Assembly: GCA_907163375.1 (NCBI GenBank)
Contig: CAJQUW010008745.1
Location: 1 to 64,000, forward strand
Length of the DNA stretch: 64,000 nucleotides
Origin: Prostheceraeus crozeri
Taxonomy: Eukaryota > Platyhelminthes > Polycladida > Euryleptidae
Direction of reading: 5' to 3'
Below the pieces are notes generated by a model, which worked only from the letters and a program-made list of their open reading frames with translations, did not search any database and was not told where the DNA came from. Below are positions 16,567 to 27,635 of this stretch, one piece after another (position 1 is the stretch's first letter; the number at the start of each line of letters is the position of its first letter). The position numbers and the translations under genes are program-made.

Positions 16567-16767
16567 CTATAACATATTACAAAATGAAGAATTACATCGA
16601 TGCTTTTCACGACAAAATACACAAATGATATGATGGCAACGAAGAAGTAAAATGTATCTAATAAGACCACGTCTACGACACTCAAAGCACATAAGCGAAT
16701 TGTCATAGGGTAGAGTTAGGAAAGGACTAGTAATTCTCCTTCTTTGATTTGCGTTTTGATGTAGCAT
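16567..16767 (-). CDS. Second small RING-like protein (66 aa)
   Basis: From the ATG at 16767: a basic N-terminus, then CFEC, CHHIICVFC and CNSSFC, which give C-x2-C ... C-x-H-x2-C-x2-C ... C-x4-C, most of a RING or related zinc fold. It begins over the end of the preceding gene in another frame. It resembles the larger membrane-anchored RING protein of the same cluster only in its cysteine layout. Its small size makes it uncertain. Confidence 0.4.
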   Translation of the reverse strand: MLHQNANQRRRITSPFLTLPYDNSLMCFECRRRGLIRYILLLRCHHIICVFCREKHRCNSSFCNML

Positions 16768-17502
16768 TCTTCTCCGACTTGCGCTTCGTACCACTGCTGT
16801 TAAGGATTTGATCAATTATGTCGTCCACGTTGGGTGGTTTCGGAATATATAAAATGGATTCCATATGCATGGAGAGAGAGGCTATTTTATTATCCTTGTG
16901 TCGACCATAATATAGCCCATTCACTTTGAAAAGGATATCCCAAGTACCTTCTCCGAGCTCATCACATCTGATGGGTATTGAATGATCTCCATCCTTCTTA
17001 TAGTAAGTACACCAATGTGATACCGGTAGGCAAATGTGATTACCATCCCAAATCTTTCTATAGGGAGTATCCTTGTCATCTCTCGCCTTCCACTCTTGAG
17101 CAAGAGGAGTAGGAATGTCCATATTTAATGTCACGTACTCCTCAATAATATCAAGTTGGTGGCGAATGTACGTACTCACGAGGATCAGTATGTAGTCCCC
17201 ATACTGATTGTGCATTATCTTGACATCCGTGGAAGGGAGCATTCCCGTTTGGAGTACTACGCTATGATCATCATAACGCAAGGCTTGTTTAAATTTACGC
17301 TGTAGCGGTGTAGGATTATGTACCTTGGATGTTTCTTCCACTGGCCTCAGTTGTAGATGATCTGACCGTAGCGAACCTTGTAACGTTTGACCGCCATTTT
17401 GTCCTACTAGTGCAGCAGATGGAGTAGATGCCTGAAAATGAAAAAAGATTGTATTAAGTTTACGTTCAAGGGAGGAGAGGGAGGGAAGTAGCGACTTACC
17501 AT
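16727..17502 (-). CDS. Unknown first gene of the right-hand cluster, with a 68-base intron
   Basis: The open frame ends at 16727 and runs back to the predicted splice acceptor at 17431. An ATG-only first exon (17502-17500) precedes a GT-AG intron of 68 bases. The body has Asp/Tyr-rich beta-like segments (NQYGDYILILVSTYIRHQ, HICLPVSHWCTYYKK, DILFKVNGLYYGRH) and ends in a Lys-rich, nuclear-localisation-like tail (GTKRKSEKNATSKRKSKK). I do not recognise a family. As the promoter-proximal gene it may be expressed early. The splicing is predicted from consensus sites and from the mirror copy at the left end. Confidence 0.55.
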
Positions 17503-17600
17503 TTTAGTTGGGTAATAGAACAGGGAACTAGAGAGAGAAAATGTGCGTCCGTCACTCGTGTGATTCAACGATGGAATGATTCTCACTGTGGAAGGCTCGC

Positions 17601-17648
17601 TATTTATAAAGAAATGCTTGATTCTCATTGGATGATGATCCTCATTGG
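17601..17648 (-). promoter_or_regulatory. Right Polinton promoter: CCAAT, CCAAT, TATA
   Basis: Read on the minus strand: CCAAT (17648-17644), CCAAT (17631-17627) 17 bases on, then TATAAATA (17608-17601) after an 18-base gap. Both spacings are identical to the left promoter. The TATA box is about 100 bases upstream of the ATG at 17502. It should drive the minus-strand cluster. Confidence 0.8.
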
Positions 17649-17661
17649 ACAATAACATCAA

Positions 17662-18640
17662 GCTGATTCCAAATCTGGTCTCTGTTTTCCAATCCGATGC
17701 TTCGTTTTGAAGCTAGAGCCCAAAACGTCCCAAATTCTAACTCTGTCGTTTTTCACCAATGTCCCAAAATCTTAAATGGCGTCTCACATCTAAACGAAGA
17801 CAGATAGGAACAAGCCGATTGTTTCACTGAATTTGTCTCACTCTTAGCTTTCAAACGAGCTATCGCACGACAAAATCCGTCCACTGGAAGCCAAAATCGA
17901 AGCAAGCTGTCCAGAGGGGGGGGGACGTCAGCCGAAAATTTTTTCTCTCCGATTTCGCTGGAAACATCCTTCCTAACCCAAAATTTCACGTAGATTCCGA
18001 ATCTGGCCTCCGTTTTCTCATCCGATGCTTCGTTTGGGCGCTACACACCAAAACATCCCAAATTCTAACTCTGTCGTTTTTTCGAAAAATGTTGAAAATT
18101 TTTTCTCTCCGATTGACTTGAAACTCACTATACAGATAAAGAATTTCACGCTGATTCCAAATCTGAAATCCGTTTTCCAATCCGATGCTTCGTTTTGAAG
18201 CTACAGCCCAAAACGTCCCAAATTCTAACTCTGTCGTTTTTCACCAATGTCCCAAAATCTTAAATGGCGTCTCACATCTAAACGAAGACAGATAGGAACA
18301 AGCCGATTCTTTCACTGAATTTGTCTCACTCTTAGCTTTCAAACGAGCTATCGCACGACAAAATCCGTCCACTAGAAGCCAAAATCGAAGCAAGCTGTCC
18401 AGAGGGGGGGGGGGACGTCAGCCGAAAATTTTTTCTCTCCGATTTCGCTGGAAACATCCTTCCTAACCCAAAATTTCACGTAGATTCCGAATCTGGCCTC
18501 CGTTTTCTCATCCGATGCTTCGTTTGGGCGCTACACACCAAAACGTCCCAAATTCTAACTCTGTTAAAATTTTGAAGAAAAATTTTTTCTCGCCAATTGC
18601 CTTGAAACTCACCCTACCGATGCAGAATTTTACGCTGAAT
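17662..18640. repeat. Two 488-base tandem units with inner repeats
   Basis: The sequence beginning gctgattcca at 17662 starts again at 18150 and is nearly identical for most of a 488-base period. Inside each unit the roughly 90-base text running from ctgattccaaatctg to aattctaactctgtcg occurs in two related versions (near 17,664 and 17,995; 18,152 and 18,483). Each unit also holds one G run. No gene is evident. The position suggests subterminal repeats of the Polinton. Confidence 0.8.
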
Positions 18641-18953
18641 CCGAATCTGGCAGCCATTTCACCATCCACGACAACCTAGACGGTCGCCCACGTCAACCTA
18701 GACGGTCGCCCACGTCAACCTAGGCGGTCGGCCACGTCAACCTAGGCGGTCGGTCACGTCAACCCATACGAGACCAACACATCCGAGTCTCACACTCTGT
18801 CGTTCCAGAGGGGGGGGGGAGTCAGCGAACATGTTGTGAACCCACCTGGCCGGCACACCACGACAGACTCTGTCGTTCCAGAGGGGGGGGGGACTCAGAC
18901 CCGAAGCACCACGGCGGCCGACCACGACACTCTGCCGTTCCAGAGGGGGGGGG
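17911..18953. repeat. Five CCAGAG-plus-G-run repeats
   Basis: The word CCAGAG followed by an unbroken run of 9 to 11 G occurs at 17911, 18399, 18804, 18878 and 18939. The last three share the longer lead CTCTG(T/C)CGTTCCAGAG. Runs of this length are slippage-prone and could form quadruplex structures. The fifth copy is within about 20 bases of where the repeat zone ends. Confidence 0.8.
18675..18762. repeat. Four 22-base tandem repeats
   Basis: Units of the form cctag(a/g)cggtcg(c/g)(c/t)cacgtcaa occur four times head to tail. They are GC-rich compared with the surroundings. Confidence 0.85.
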
Positions 18954-19051
18954 CGCCGGTCGAGTGTTTGTCACTTGCTTACTACTCTAATGTTTTTGGG
19001 TTTCCTGATTTACTGAGCACGGTGATGAAAAGAACTTCTCCACATTGCAGG

Positions 19052-20060
19052 CTATACACCTTCTCTAATTGAAGAGCAAACAATTGACGTTATAGGTCCG
19101 GCCCATGTCTGGCAACAGTCTTTCCAAATCCAATTAGGAACACCGTCAGGTCCTAGCGATTTGTGCACTTTAATATCGCTCAACATGTCTTCAAACATGT
19201 CAACGGACTTCACTGTTGGGAAAATGTGATCAGGAATAAAATGATCATCGTTCTCATTATAAAAAACAGTTTTATTCAAAGGTTCAATATCTTCAGTAAC
19301 TGATGCAAAGAAGTTATTGATTGATTCGATGAAAGATTGAACATTGCCGTTGAATTGATTTTGAATGAAGAAATTCACACTAGTATTGTCATTCTTGGAA
19401 TTTTTGCATATAATTGATTTCAAATTTGTCCACCACTTTTCGAGTCTTCAACGTAGTTCGCTTTCAAACTTTTCCTAATGCTTTGTCTTTTTCTTGTAGT
19501 GTGTATAAAGAACCGTATTGCCATCATGCCAATGTTTATCACGCAATTCTGTCACCCATGGTTTCGACTCGCTAAAATATAATAAAAAATCTGAAATTTT
19601 CTTTGACAAGTGTTGGCCAATTAAACGAAGTTCCAGTTGATCTGACATAGTGCATTCACAAAGTTTACTTCGTTAGTATGACTTTGACATCTTTTCACCT
19701 TAAAAGTTGGCTGCAGAGACGATTGAGTAAAAATGGGTAATGCCAAAATAACATTGTGATCCGAAGTTGCAATCGGTGGTAACACTTTAACTTTTGAATA
19801 CATGTCCGGCATGTTGGTGAGAAATAAATCAAAAATAGCATTTTTTCGAGTTGGTGCTTTGGCAAGTTGCTCCAAGCAAAAGGAACATTTCAAATTACGG
19901 ACATCGGCACGAGTTATTATGATTCCAAGCGATTCATGTCTTTGTTTTAAGTAATCAAGACCAGTTATTAAATGATCCACTAACTTGCAACTTGTTGTCA
20001 TTGTCGTCTTCGAAACCTCAACAATGGGGATATATAGATAGCCAACCGCTTGCAAAGATT
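19052..20060 (-). mobile_element. CR1/L2-like LINE fragment (endonuclease end and start of reverse transcriptase)
   Basis: Read on the minus strand, 20,055-19,621 encodes the last part of an APE-type endonuclease (KLVDHLITGLDYLKQRHESL ... APTRKNAIFDLFLTN ... LPPIATSDHNVILALP). Then 19,423-19,052 encodes the start of the reverse transcriptase (DMLSDIKVHKSLGPDGVPNW ... GPITSIVCSSIREGV). The frame shifts between the two parts. The usual GDFN of the endonuclease is altered (near ITRADVRNLK), the catalytic YADD region is absent, and the copy stops at about 19,052 next to the Polinton edge. It is a dead fragment. Confidence 0.8.
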
Positions 20061-20079
20061 CATGTGTGCTATTCCACTG

Positions 20080-20300
20080 ATGGTCTCAGCTACACGTTTC
20101 AGCGTATGTGGGGTGGACCTCGAGCAATCTTACTGAGAAAAATTGCATTCTCTAATTTAGAATGATGCACATGAGATTACGAGAAACATTTGAACAGCGA
20201 ATCAAGAAGATCGCTCATTCGCGAAACAAGATGTACGTGACAAATAGCTGACTTAGCAACAAGATTTAAAGAATTGTTTGCACAATGAATATACAACGCA
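20080..20300 (-). pseudogene. Scrap of a hAT-type transposase
   Basis: The minus-strand translation near 20,290 reads YIHCANNSLNLVAKSAI, matching the C/H-A-N-x-LNLV motif of hAT and THAP12-like transposases, followed by a region with stops. It is too short and degraded to classify further. Confidence 0.4.
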
Positions 20301-20354
20301 GTTTAATCCAGGCTTTTCAACTGTTTTGCTAATGCTATCCTTTACAAATTTTGC

Positions 20355-21001
20355 AGGTACTTGTGGGTTATCTCCCTCCACGTTTTCAAATTTGTCTAAA
20401 ATCTGTAGAAATGAATCAATCTTCACAAAATTTTAGATCCACGTGTTTCAGTATATTTTCTACCCTCATGGGAAATTTGTGCAGATCGAACAAGTTCTTT
20501 TTGCATTAGAAACAATAATAATGTGAAGTTCGGCGATGTCAGCACTCAACAGCTTGATCTGACTTCGTCTGTTCGACGCATTATTGTTACTCGTGTGTGC
20601 ATTGCTCTCTTTCCGTCTTCGTCTCACCCACTGCTATTTGAAATCTTCCACGACAACTATGCTACCACACCGTTCTTAAGTTAAGCATATTAATGGAAGG
20701 CTTGTGGTCTGGGTCATTATCACTTCAAGAGTTGTTGCAACATGACTATGTTGACCTAGTGTTATCTGCTTACGTTTCAATCATCAGACGATGAGGTCAA
20801 GCGAAGTCAGATCAATTGCTGACTTCGCTACACTTCACATTATCGTCTCTTATTCAAAAAGTACTTGTCGATTTGCATATATTTTTACATGTGGGTGCAA
20901 AATGTACTCAAATACATGTCTATGAAGTTTTGTGACGAATGATTCTTTGTCACGGTTTTTACACAAATTTGAAAACGTGGGGGGAGATAGCCCATAAGTA
21001 C
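20355..21001. repeat. Inverted repeat with about 60-base arms
   Basis: The stretch around 20,355-20,415 (ggtacttgtgggttatctcc...) recurs inverted at about 20,940-21,001 with a few differences. The roughly 520 bases between hold no convincing gene. A foldback or MITE-type element is likely. Confidence 0.55.
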
Positions 21002-21665
21002 CAATTTGCATTCACTATCACATTCTGCGATCTGAACGCTCCAATGTCTAACTCAGAGTTCATAGCAAGCTAAATGCACACAACTACACTTAACCGAATA
21101 CGAGAACATCACATGAAAACATTATTGCTGATAAAATACAATCGGCTAATAATTTCCTCAAGCGCAGCACGTATTGTTTCTCTCACCCATACAGAGCTCA
21201 AGCTAAGAATCTCTTGGCGATGATATTATCCAATGAGAGCTCAGGAATGAGATGTCTAGCTGCGTTGCGTGAGATGGCAGAGAGATCGCAGCAAGCCTTC
21301 AAAATGCATTTTAATCGAAGAGAAATTATACAAATTTCATAACTCCGAAAGAGGAGTATAACTGTAATCACTTTAGATATGATTGGATAATTATCGCTTG
21401 ATACCCCTAATTTTCCACGTGCTGCGTTTCCAGCACGTGCAGCAGCCTAAATGCGCCACTGGATAAAACATAATAACATAAGGAACAATTTTAAACATTA
21501 TTACTGTTATAGAATAAGCAACATTGAACTGTACAGTGTACATAGATATCTCAATGCACGTGAGTTGTGCCTTCAAATCAATGGATTGCCATTTCATATT
21601 CATTTTCACTCCAACTTATTACAAATGTAGCACGCTTACATTAAAAACTTATATACAAAATAAAT

Positions 21666-23262
21666 GGATATTATCAGGGACATCTATGATTAATATAAGA
21701 TATCTAAGGGACGTTCAACTCCTATACCATGTACTGGACTGGAGGCCAGTGACTTTGGTAGACTTGATTAATGACGGTAATGTGTATCTGGATAAACCAT
21801 GGAAAAGGTGGCAAGCAATTCATTTCATTATTGCAAACTACATCAGAATCCAGCTGAATTGATTGCTGTACATACTAATTAATACGCCCGGCCAGTCTTG
21901 AAGAGAAATTGTCGAGAGAACCTGTGCAATGTACATGTACATTGTTCACACACAAGCATCGATGGTCAATTTTAAATAAATTGTGACTTTCTACATTCAT
22001 TGATTTCCCATTGCCTTATCTAAAAACTCTTCCTGTATATACTGGTGGACTTTATTCGAGAATTCAATAGCAATGAAGCGATATAAATGTGTGATTTATT
22101 TCGGCCTTGAATTGCTTAACTTTCATTAAACGAAAATTGATGGCTATTTTTATCAGTGATGCGCGAATGTTTTCATATTCACCGACGAACTTTATATGGA
22201 TTTCGTTATCAACTTAAATCCTTGTCAATGCTGTTCCTGAATTGCCCAATATGGTAGGACCTTAAAATCGTGGATAGTCATCAATCACCACCGCTTGGTT
22301 TGCTTTTTATTCAATATGAACCACTGACATCACAGTTACATATTTGTTCGTCGGAGTTTTGAATATAATTTGAAGGAACCTCAAAGGTGAATTTAACCTC
22401 ACAGGTGATGCTCCATAATCACGAGATGTCTAATAACCAATAAGAGATAAAAATATTTTTCACATCGGCAACCACTTATTTTGAGGAAGCACACTTGAAA
22501 AGACAGCACTTTTCCACCAAAATCTTGATGAAGGATCTTCCGAAGGAATGGATATTCAAGCGATTCTTGCCTAACTTTTAGCATTTTTATTAGTTATACC
22601 AATCAAATTATCAATTTTTGACGTTTCAATTTGTTTTGTGTCGGTAGATTTTCTTTAGATTTTAATCATGTCTTTTACTTGTGCAACAATGAATAAGGCA
22701 TGGACATATTGCTGCAATGATTGTAGTATCAAGTAAAATCATCACTGATCAGTTATCATTTAGTCCATGACTCCTTTGAGCAAAGGAAATAGATTATCAA
22801 AAATTTTCCAGATAGATGTCACCATTCTCCAAAAAAAAGCACTGCTGAATCGCTTTTCGCAAGCAAATCTTTTTCCAATAAGCCTGCAAATCTCACAAAA
22901 AATGAACGGAATCCACACCAATAGCCGTTTATGCAACATGCTGTAGGTGAACAATTTCAATTACTGGCAGTTGATATTGCAGCTGTTATTGACAGTTGCA
23001 TATTCTTGTGGGAGTTTTGTAATTCTTTAGTCTCTTCTTGACTGGTTCCATAATCTTCTTTCAGCAGATTCCCTGTATGAAAGCGCGCATTAGAGTACTG
23101 GATAATTGTTTACAAATTCTTTCACGGTTTTATCCAGATGTGCAAAAACTATCGTCATTAATCAAATCTACCAAAGTCACTGGCCTCCAGTCCAGTGCAT
23201 GGTATGGAAGTTGAACGTCCCTTAGATATCTTATGTTGATCATAGATGTCCCTGATATTACT
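21666..23262. repeat. Inverted pair of a diverged repeat, 1.3 kb apart
   Basis: The sequence at about 21,666-21,800 (atcagggacatctatgat...ctggataaacc) returns inverted at about 23,120-23,262 with roughly ten percent differences. The 1.3 kb between has no gene I can support. They are either ends of one element or two copies of a repeat in opposite orientation. Confidence 0.6.
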
Positions 23263-24907
23263 AAGATCTCATCATTTAGCTATGAATTACATGTTGAATC
23301 CGTATAGATGACTATGTGAACGTCCAAATTTCAGATGTCTTCCAAACTAGAGCGAAATAAGATAACTGACCTTGACTGTTGGATATAGCAGTGCATGTAT
23401 CTAAACACAAGAGAATTCCATCAAAGTTTAAACAAAGTGAACTGATTTGTCATAAATATATTTCACGAGGCCTTTCGCCCGGGAGGAAATAAAGATGGCA
23501 TGCAATGGTCCTATATACAAAATGAAAGAGAGAGTGAATTAAAGCTTTCATACTTCTACCCTGTCTGGAAGCTATGTTCATCCGCGATATCTGTCCAGTA
23601 TTGTGCATCCAAAAACAATCAGTATTGACTCACAGACTGAAATGGATTTGACTTTAATTCACTTTCTCCTTCATTTTGCCTATAAGACCATTGTACAGCC
23701 AATTTATTTCTTCCCAGAATTTTACTTGACATTGACAATTCAGTTCATTAGTTTATTAAACTATTACAAAATTGATCAAGACCACAACAAAATGCTTCAA
23801 CAGAATTCCATTAATCATAAACAAAACACCAGCACATGTAGTTACTGTAATATACCGATTCATTCACACACTTGCAAATATATTCAAATATTCTAATTAG
23901 AAAACATGTCAACAAAGTAAAAAAAAAGTGCGAAGACTGAATCAATTGAGCATAGCATTTCTTGTCAGGATTTTAAAATCAATCTGATGAGCAATCAAAT
24001 AAAAAACTGTATATGTTATTCACAGAATGACAAATTTTTTTTCACATAAAAATCATTTTCTATGACTTGCATCTTAAGAAACAATGAATTTCAAAACTTT
24101 CTAGGAATTCAAGGAACATTTTTAAATTCCAAAACTTTTCCAGGACCTGTATGAATCCTGGACGTATATTTGTAAGAGATATTTCCTCGCAAAATCGGTG
24201 ATAACCTAATAGAAACCCTCGGCTTTTATGATTATCATTCATGCCATTGCAGATTTGCAGATTAAAAGAAGTTTCTCGTTGATACTTGAAGTCGGGACCC
24301 GAAACGTCCGAGACTCAAAATTCTTGTGAATAATGTTTTTAACATTCGTAAAACTAAAGGGAGCGTGTAATTTGTCAAGTCTGATGCCAGAGATAGATTG
24401 ACGACGAAATTCGATCAGTATCAAGCATCTCTACACTTAGAATTAAAAGTTAAAATAACCCTTATACAAGCATGTGGGCTACTTTCATGGCAATTTACAA
24501 ACCTTTTCAGCAAATATTCGTTTCTACTAAGTTTTTCAAACAACCGCCGATATATGTTTCTGTCAAAATACAAAAAATTAATATCTAAATACTAATGAAA
24601 AATATATGTCAATGTTGATAACAGAACGTTCAAAACTGACAGTAATCGGCACATAAAATAGTACCAGAACGTGTGAGCATTAAAAGACTGCTGAGATTCA
24701 TGGAAAGTACAGAGCGACAACATTGGCACACCGGTTGCTGATACATTTCTTAGAATTCTTAACATCCGTAAAATAACACACACTTTGAGATTCCTGAAAT
24801 TGTTATCAAGACAATAAGACACTCAGTCTGTCTATCACACAAATTGTTAAACAACTCATTAATAACACTGTCTTGATGTTTTTGAAGTCTTGACTGTATT
24901 CTAAATA
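23263..24907. other. No gene seen
   Basis: AT-rich sequence with only short frames lacking motifs. If the host gene TYW1 continues leftward, this is part of its intron. Confidence 0.5.
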
Positions 24908-26262
24908 CAATGGTTAGTCAATATGTCTTGCACATTTGTTTGCAAAATTCGTTTAAAAGCACTTTCAGCGATCACAATACCAAATTTTGAACAGGCTAAC
25001 ATCTGCTTCATAAAGCACAAGAGAAATCTCATTTAGCTCTCTATCACTCTCGACTACAGCTGTCATGAATCTTACTCACGAACAATCAAAGTCTGTCTGC
25101 AAGTGGTCATTCACTAAAAATGTTTCCGCGTCAAGAGCAGCACGCTTACGTGAAGATCGAGTTCGCAAGAAACAAGCGCCCGTGTGAAATCCATGCAGCA
25201 TTGGAAGAAGCCTGCAAGGAAGAGGCTGTTGACCGCTAGACTGTCACTCGATAGATGCAGAGGCTGAGAGACGGTGATTTGTCGATCGAAAACAAAGACC
25301 GCAGCGGCCGCCCATTATCCGCAACTGATGAGGCACACGAGGAGTGCGTTCAAAAGTTGTTGGACGAAGACAAACGGATAACTTGCGATGAAGTAGCCAC
25401 AGAACTTGGGATAAGTCACGCGTCTGCTTACAAGATTCTCACCCTCAATCTCGGTAAGCGTAAAGCTACAGCTCGATGGGTACCACACCGCCTAAAGGAC
25501 GAAGAAAAGCTTTCCCGCTACAGAATCGCTATGCAGTTGCGTCGAAGATATCGGAGAGGAGGCGAAGATTTCCTGGAAAGGATTGTTGCGATTGATGAAA
25601 CATGGATTCGATTGTACGAACCAGAATTGAAGCGACAGTCGAGTGAATGGCGAAGTCCGGATTCCCCACGCCTTCAAAAGTTTCGACGTGAGCAGAGCAA
25701 GGTTAAGCAAATGATGATCTTTGCTTATGACCACATTGGAATCATTCTTGCCGATGTCGTCCCCATTGGACAGACCGTCAACAAGGAATACTACGCCGAT
25801 TTCATCTCCAAAAAACTGAAGAATGCCCTACGGAGGAAAAGACCTTCTCTGCAGCCTCTCATTCTCCACGACAATGACCGATGCCATACAGCACAGCATG
25901 TGACTGAAACCCTGGACTCTATGGGTTGGGAAGTTTTGCCGCATCCCGCTTACAGTCCGGATCTAAGTCCACCAGACTTCAGCCTGTTTCCTAAACTGAA
26001 GGAACCCATGAGAGGCAAACGATACGCGACGTTGGAAGACTTGTCGGTTGCAGTGAAGGCCCAGATTCGATCTTTGAACAGCGAAAGGTTGGACGGCATA
26101 GAAAAACTGCCTCAAAGGTGGGAAAGTGTGATCCGCAGTAAAGACGATTACATAGCGGGCTTGTAGACGTTCATTTGTCATTGTTTTTCTTTGAATAAAA
26201 AAATCATAGTAAATTGCTTTGCTTTAAATTTCAAATGTGGAAGACTTGTTGACTAGCCCTCG
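24908..26262 (+). mobile_element. Mariner element (DD34D), nearly complete
   Basis: The left end reads ggttagtcaatatgtcttg after TA at 24906-24907. The right end is its diverged inverted copy (caagtc...ctagccctcg reading outward) followed by TA at 26263-26264. Length is about 1.36 kb, normal for mariner. The terminal repeats differ at several positions, which together with the damaged transposase indicates an old, inactive copy. It lies downstream of the last visible TYW1 exon. Confidence 0.8.
25120..26166 (+). pseudogene. Mariner transposase, two premature stops
   Basis: From the ATG at 25120 the frame is 348 codons, the family's usual size. It contains two in-frame TAG codons (25237 and 25252), where relatives have Gln and Trp in the VDRQTVTRW segment. 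After 25255 it is open to the end. Features: a helix-turn-helix near ITCDEVATELGISHASAYKI, the first catalytic Asp in IVAIDETWI, the second in LHDND, and the third in YSPDLSPPD, 34 residues on. The WVPHRL linker motif is present (WVPH). The ending is intact. Confidence 0.9.
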
Positions 26263-26723
26263 TATCTTAGCCTTTTTCCGTACTTTAGATAATGTTGGCC
26301 CAACCAAAAATTGTATATTGTAGGCATATTTGTAATTCGTGTGTACGACTTAAATCAAAACTTGCGATGTCTAATGTATAGGCATAGGCCCAACCTAACT
26401 TTTGATATACAAGAAGCTTTATATGACAAAACTGTTTTCTGCGGCCTTCCATTATTTGTAATATATCGATGTTGCATGCAATCTAATTTCAATTTCATTG
26501 CTAAGAGCAGTAAAAGTAGCATGGTAGCGATGTAAATCGAAAAATCGAATTCGTATGACTAGATCTATTTACGGTGTAGGCATACATAACTTTCACTAAA
26601 AAATGATATATTTTCATTATAAAGAATATAATGATATAAAATGATATCATTGCCAATCATAGACTATAACAACAGATTTCATTAATGACAAGTTGCAGTT
26701 TGACATTGATGAAAGAATCTTAC

Positions 26724-26823
26724 CGCCGTGTTGAGAAGTAGTCGTATTTTCATCCATAAGACCCAGCTGCATGACGGCTTTAGCTGATAATTTGGTTAAC
26801 CATGTGTCTATTTCCTTTCCAAC
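26724..26823 (-). CDS. TYW1: TYW1 exon 5 of those visible
   Basis: TTGCAG precedes VGKEIDTWLTKLSAKAVMQL and GTAAG follows at 26723. This matches the segment of TYW1 that follows the flavodoxin core (human VGKNVDKWLWMLGAHRVM, by recall). It is 100 bases, so it ends in phase 1. The next exon, which should lead towards the radical-SAM domain, is not found between here and the Polinton and is probably further left. If so, the mariner, LINE and Polinton all lie within this gene. Confidence 0.75.
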
Positions 26824-27019
26824 CTGCAATTTTAAAATTTAAAGAGAGTTATATAAATTGAGTTGTCTTTCAAAATATGCTGAGCCTATTTAAATCAAAT
26901 GCTCCGTGGTAGTGTCACACGACACTTCCAAATGATGTCAACTTCTTTTGTTATTCTATGACATACATGGATATACATGTAGAACATGACATTATCAAGC
27001 AGCATTATAGCAAAACAGT

Positions 27020-27190
27020 AGTGCGTCCTGGTGTTAGGGTACTCACTCTACGTCCGGAGATTTTGGTTTGAACCTTCGTCGAGTCAAACCTAAGCCATTT
27101 GAATTAGGTGCACTCTGCATCCTTGTTAAGCACTCAGCACAAAGGAAACCCCATCACTTGGAAGACGCTCGCCGAAAGCACCTCCAAATG
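27020..27190 (+). repeat. tRNA-derived SINE-like remnant
   Basis: An A-box-like stretch near 27,029-27,044 and a B-box-like GGTTTGAACC at 27,065-27,074 have the spacing of a polymerase III promoter. The tail that follows (gcatccttgttaagcac) is reminiscent of SINE bodies. There is no cloverleaf, so it is not a functional tRNA. Confidence 0.4.
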
Positions 27191-27635
27191 CAAACATTTG
27201 CTCTACATTTTACCAACTTTCCTAACAGAAATTATCAATTTGAAAATCTCAATCAAACAAATGATTGTGTTCAGATGCTCGGTATTGAAATGAAATACAG
27301 AAATACAATAGGCAACAAGCAAAGTTAGGAGAAAGTCAAGACAAAGCTCCAGGGTTGCCAAACTCGTCCAGAAAAAAATCCGGACACTCTAATGTTATAT
27401 CATCAGAGTAAATATAAACATTAATTGCCTTCTATACTTAACTGTGAATGGAAAATAATCATTATGCGTAAGATTGTCATCAATATCATGCGTATCACTT
27501 TTCCTCGTCATTCATAAATGACAGGTGATTTTGAATGAAAAATCGCGGCTTTTATGAACCCGCAATATATTCAATTAACAAATACATCAATAAATCTCAG
27601 AAACCTTGAGAATATTTCACAAATCCTTTTAACAA

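Larger units (their letters stand above)
1..18970. mobile_element. Polinton/Maverick virus-like element (left end not seen)
   Basis: A large self-synthesising DNA transposon is recognised by its gene set: protein-primed type B DNA polymerase, retroviral-type integrase, FtsK/HerA-like packaging ATPase, adenain-like cysteine protease and a capsid protein. Genes are packed with overlaps or gaps of one to a few bases and lie on both strands in four blocks that meet at convergent polyadenylation signals. The left terminus and its terminal inverted repeat are not recognised and probably lie beyond the window. The right terminus is somewhere in the repeat zone 17,660 to 18,970. Most genes are open. 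The polymerase with its leader is broken in about four places, and the far-left segment may also be damaged. With so many long open genes the copy looks fairly young. The outer boundaries are inferred. Confidence 0.88.
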
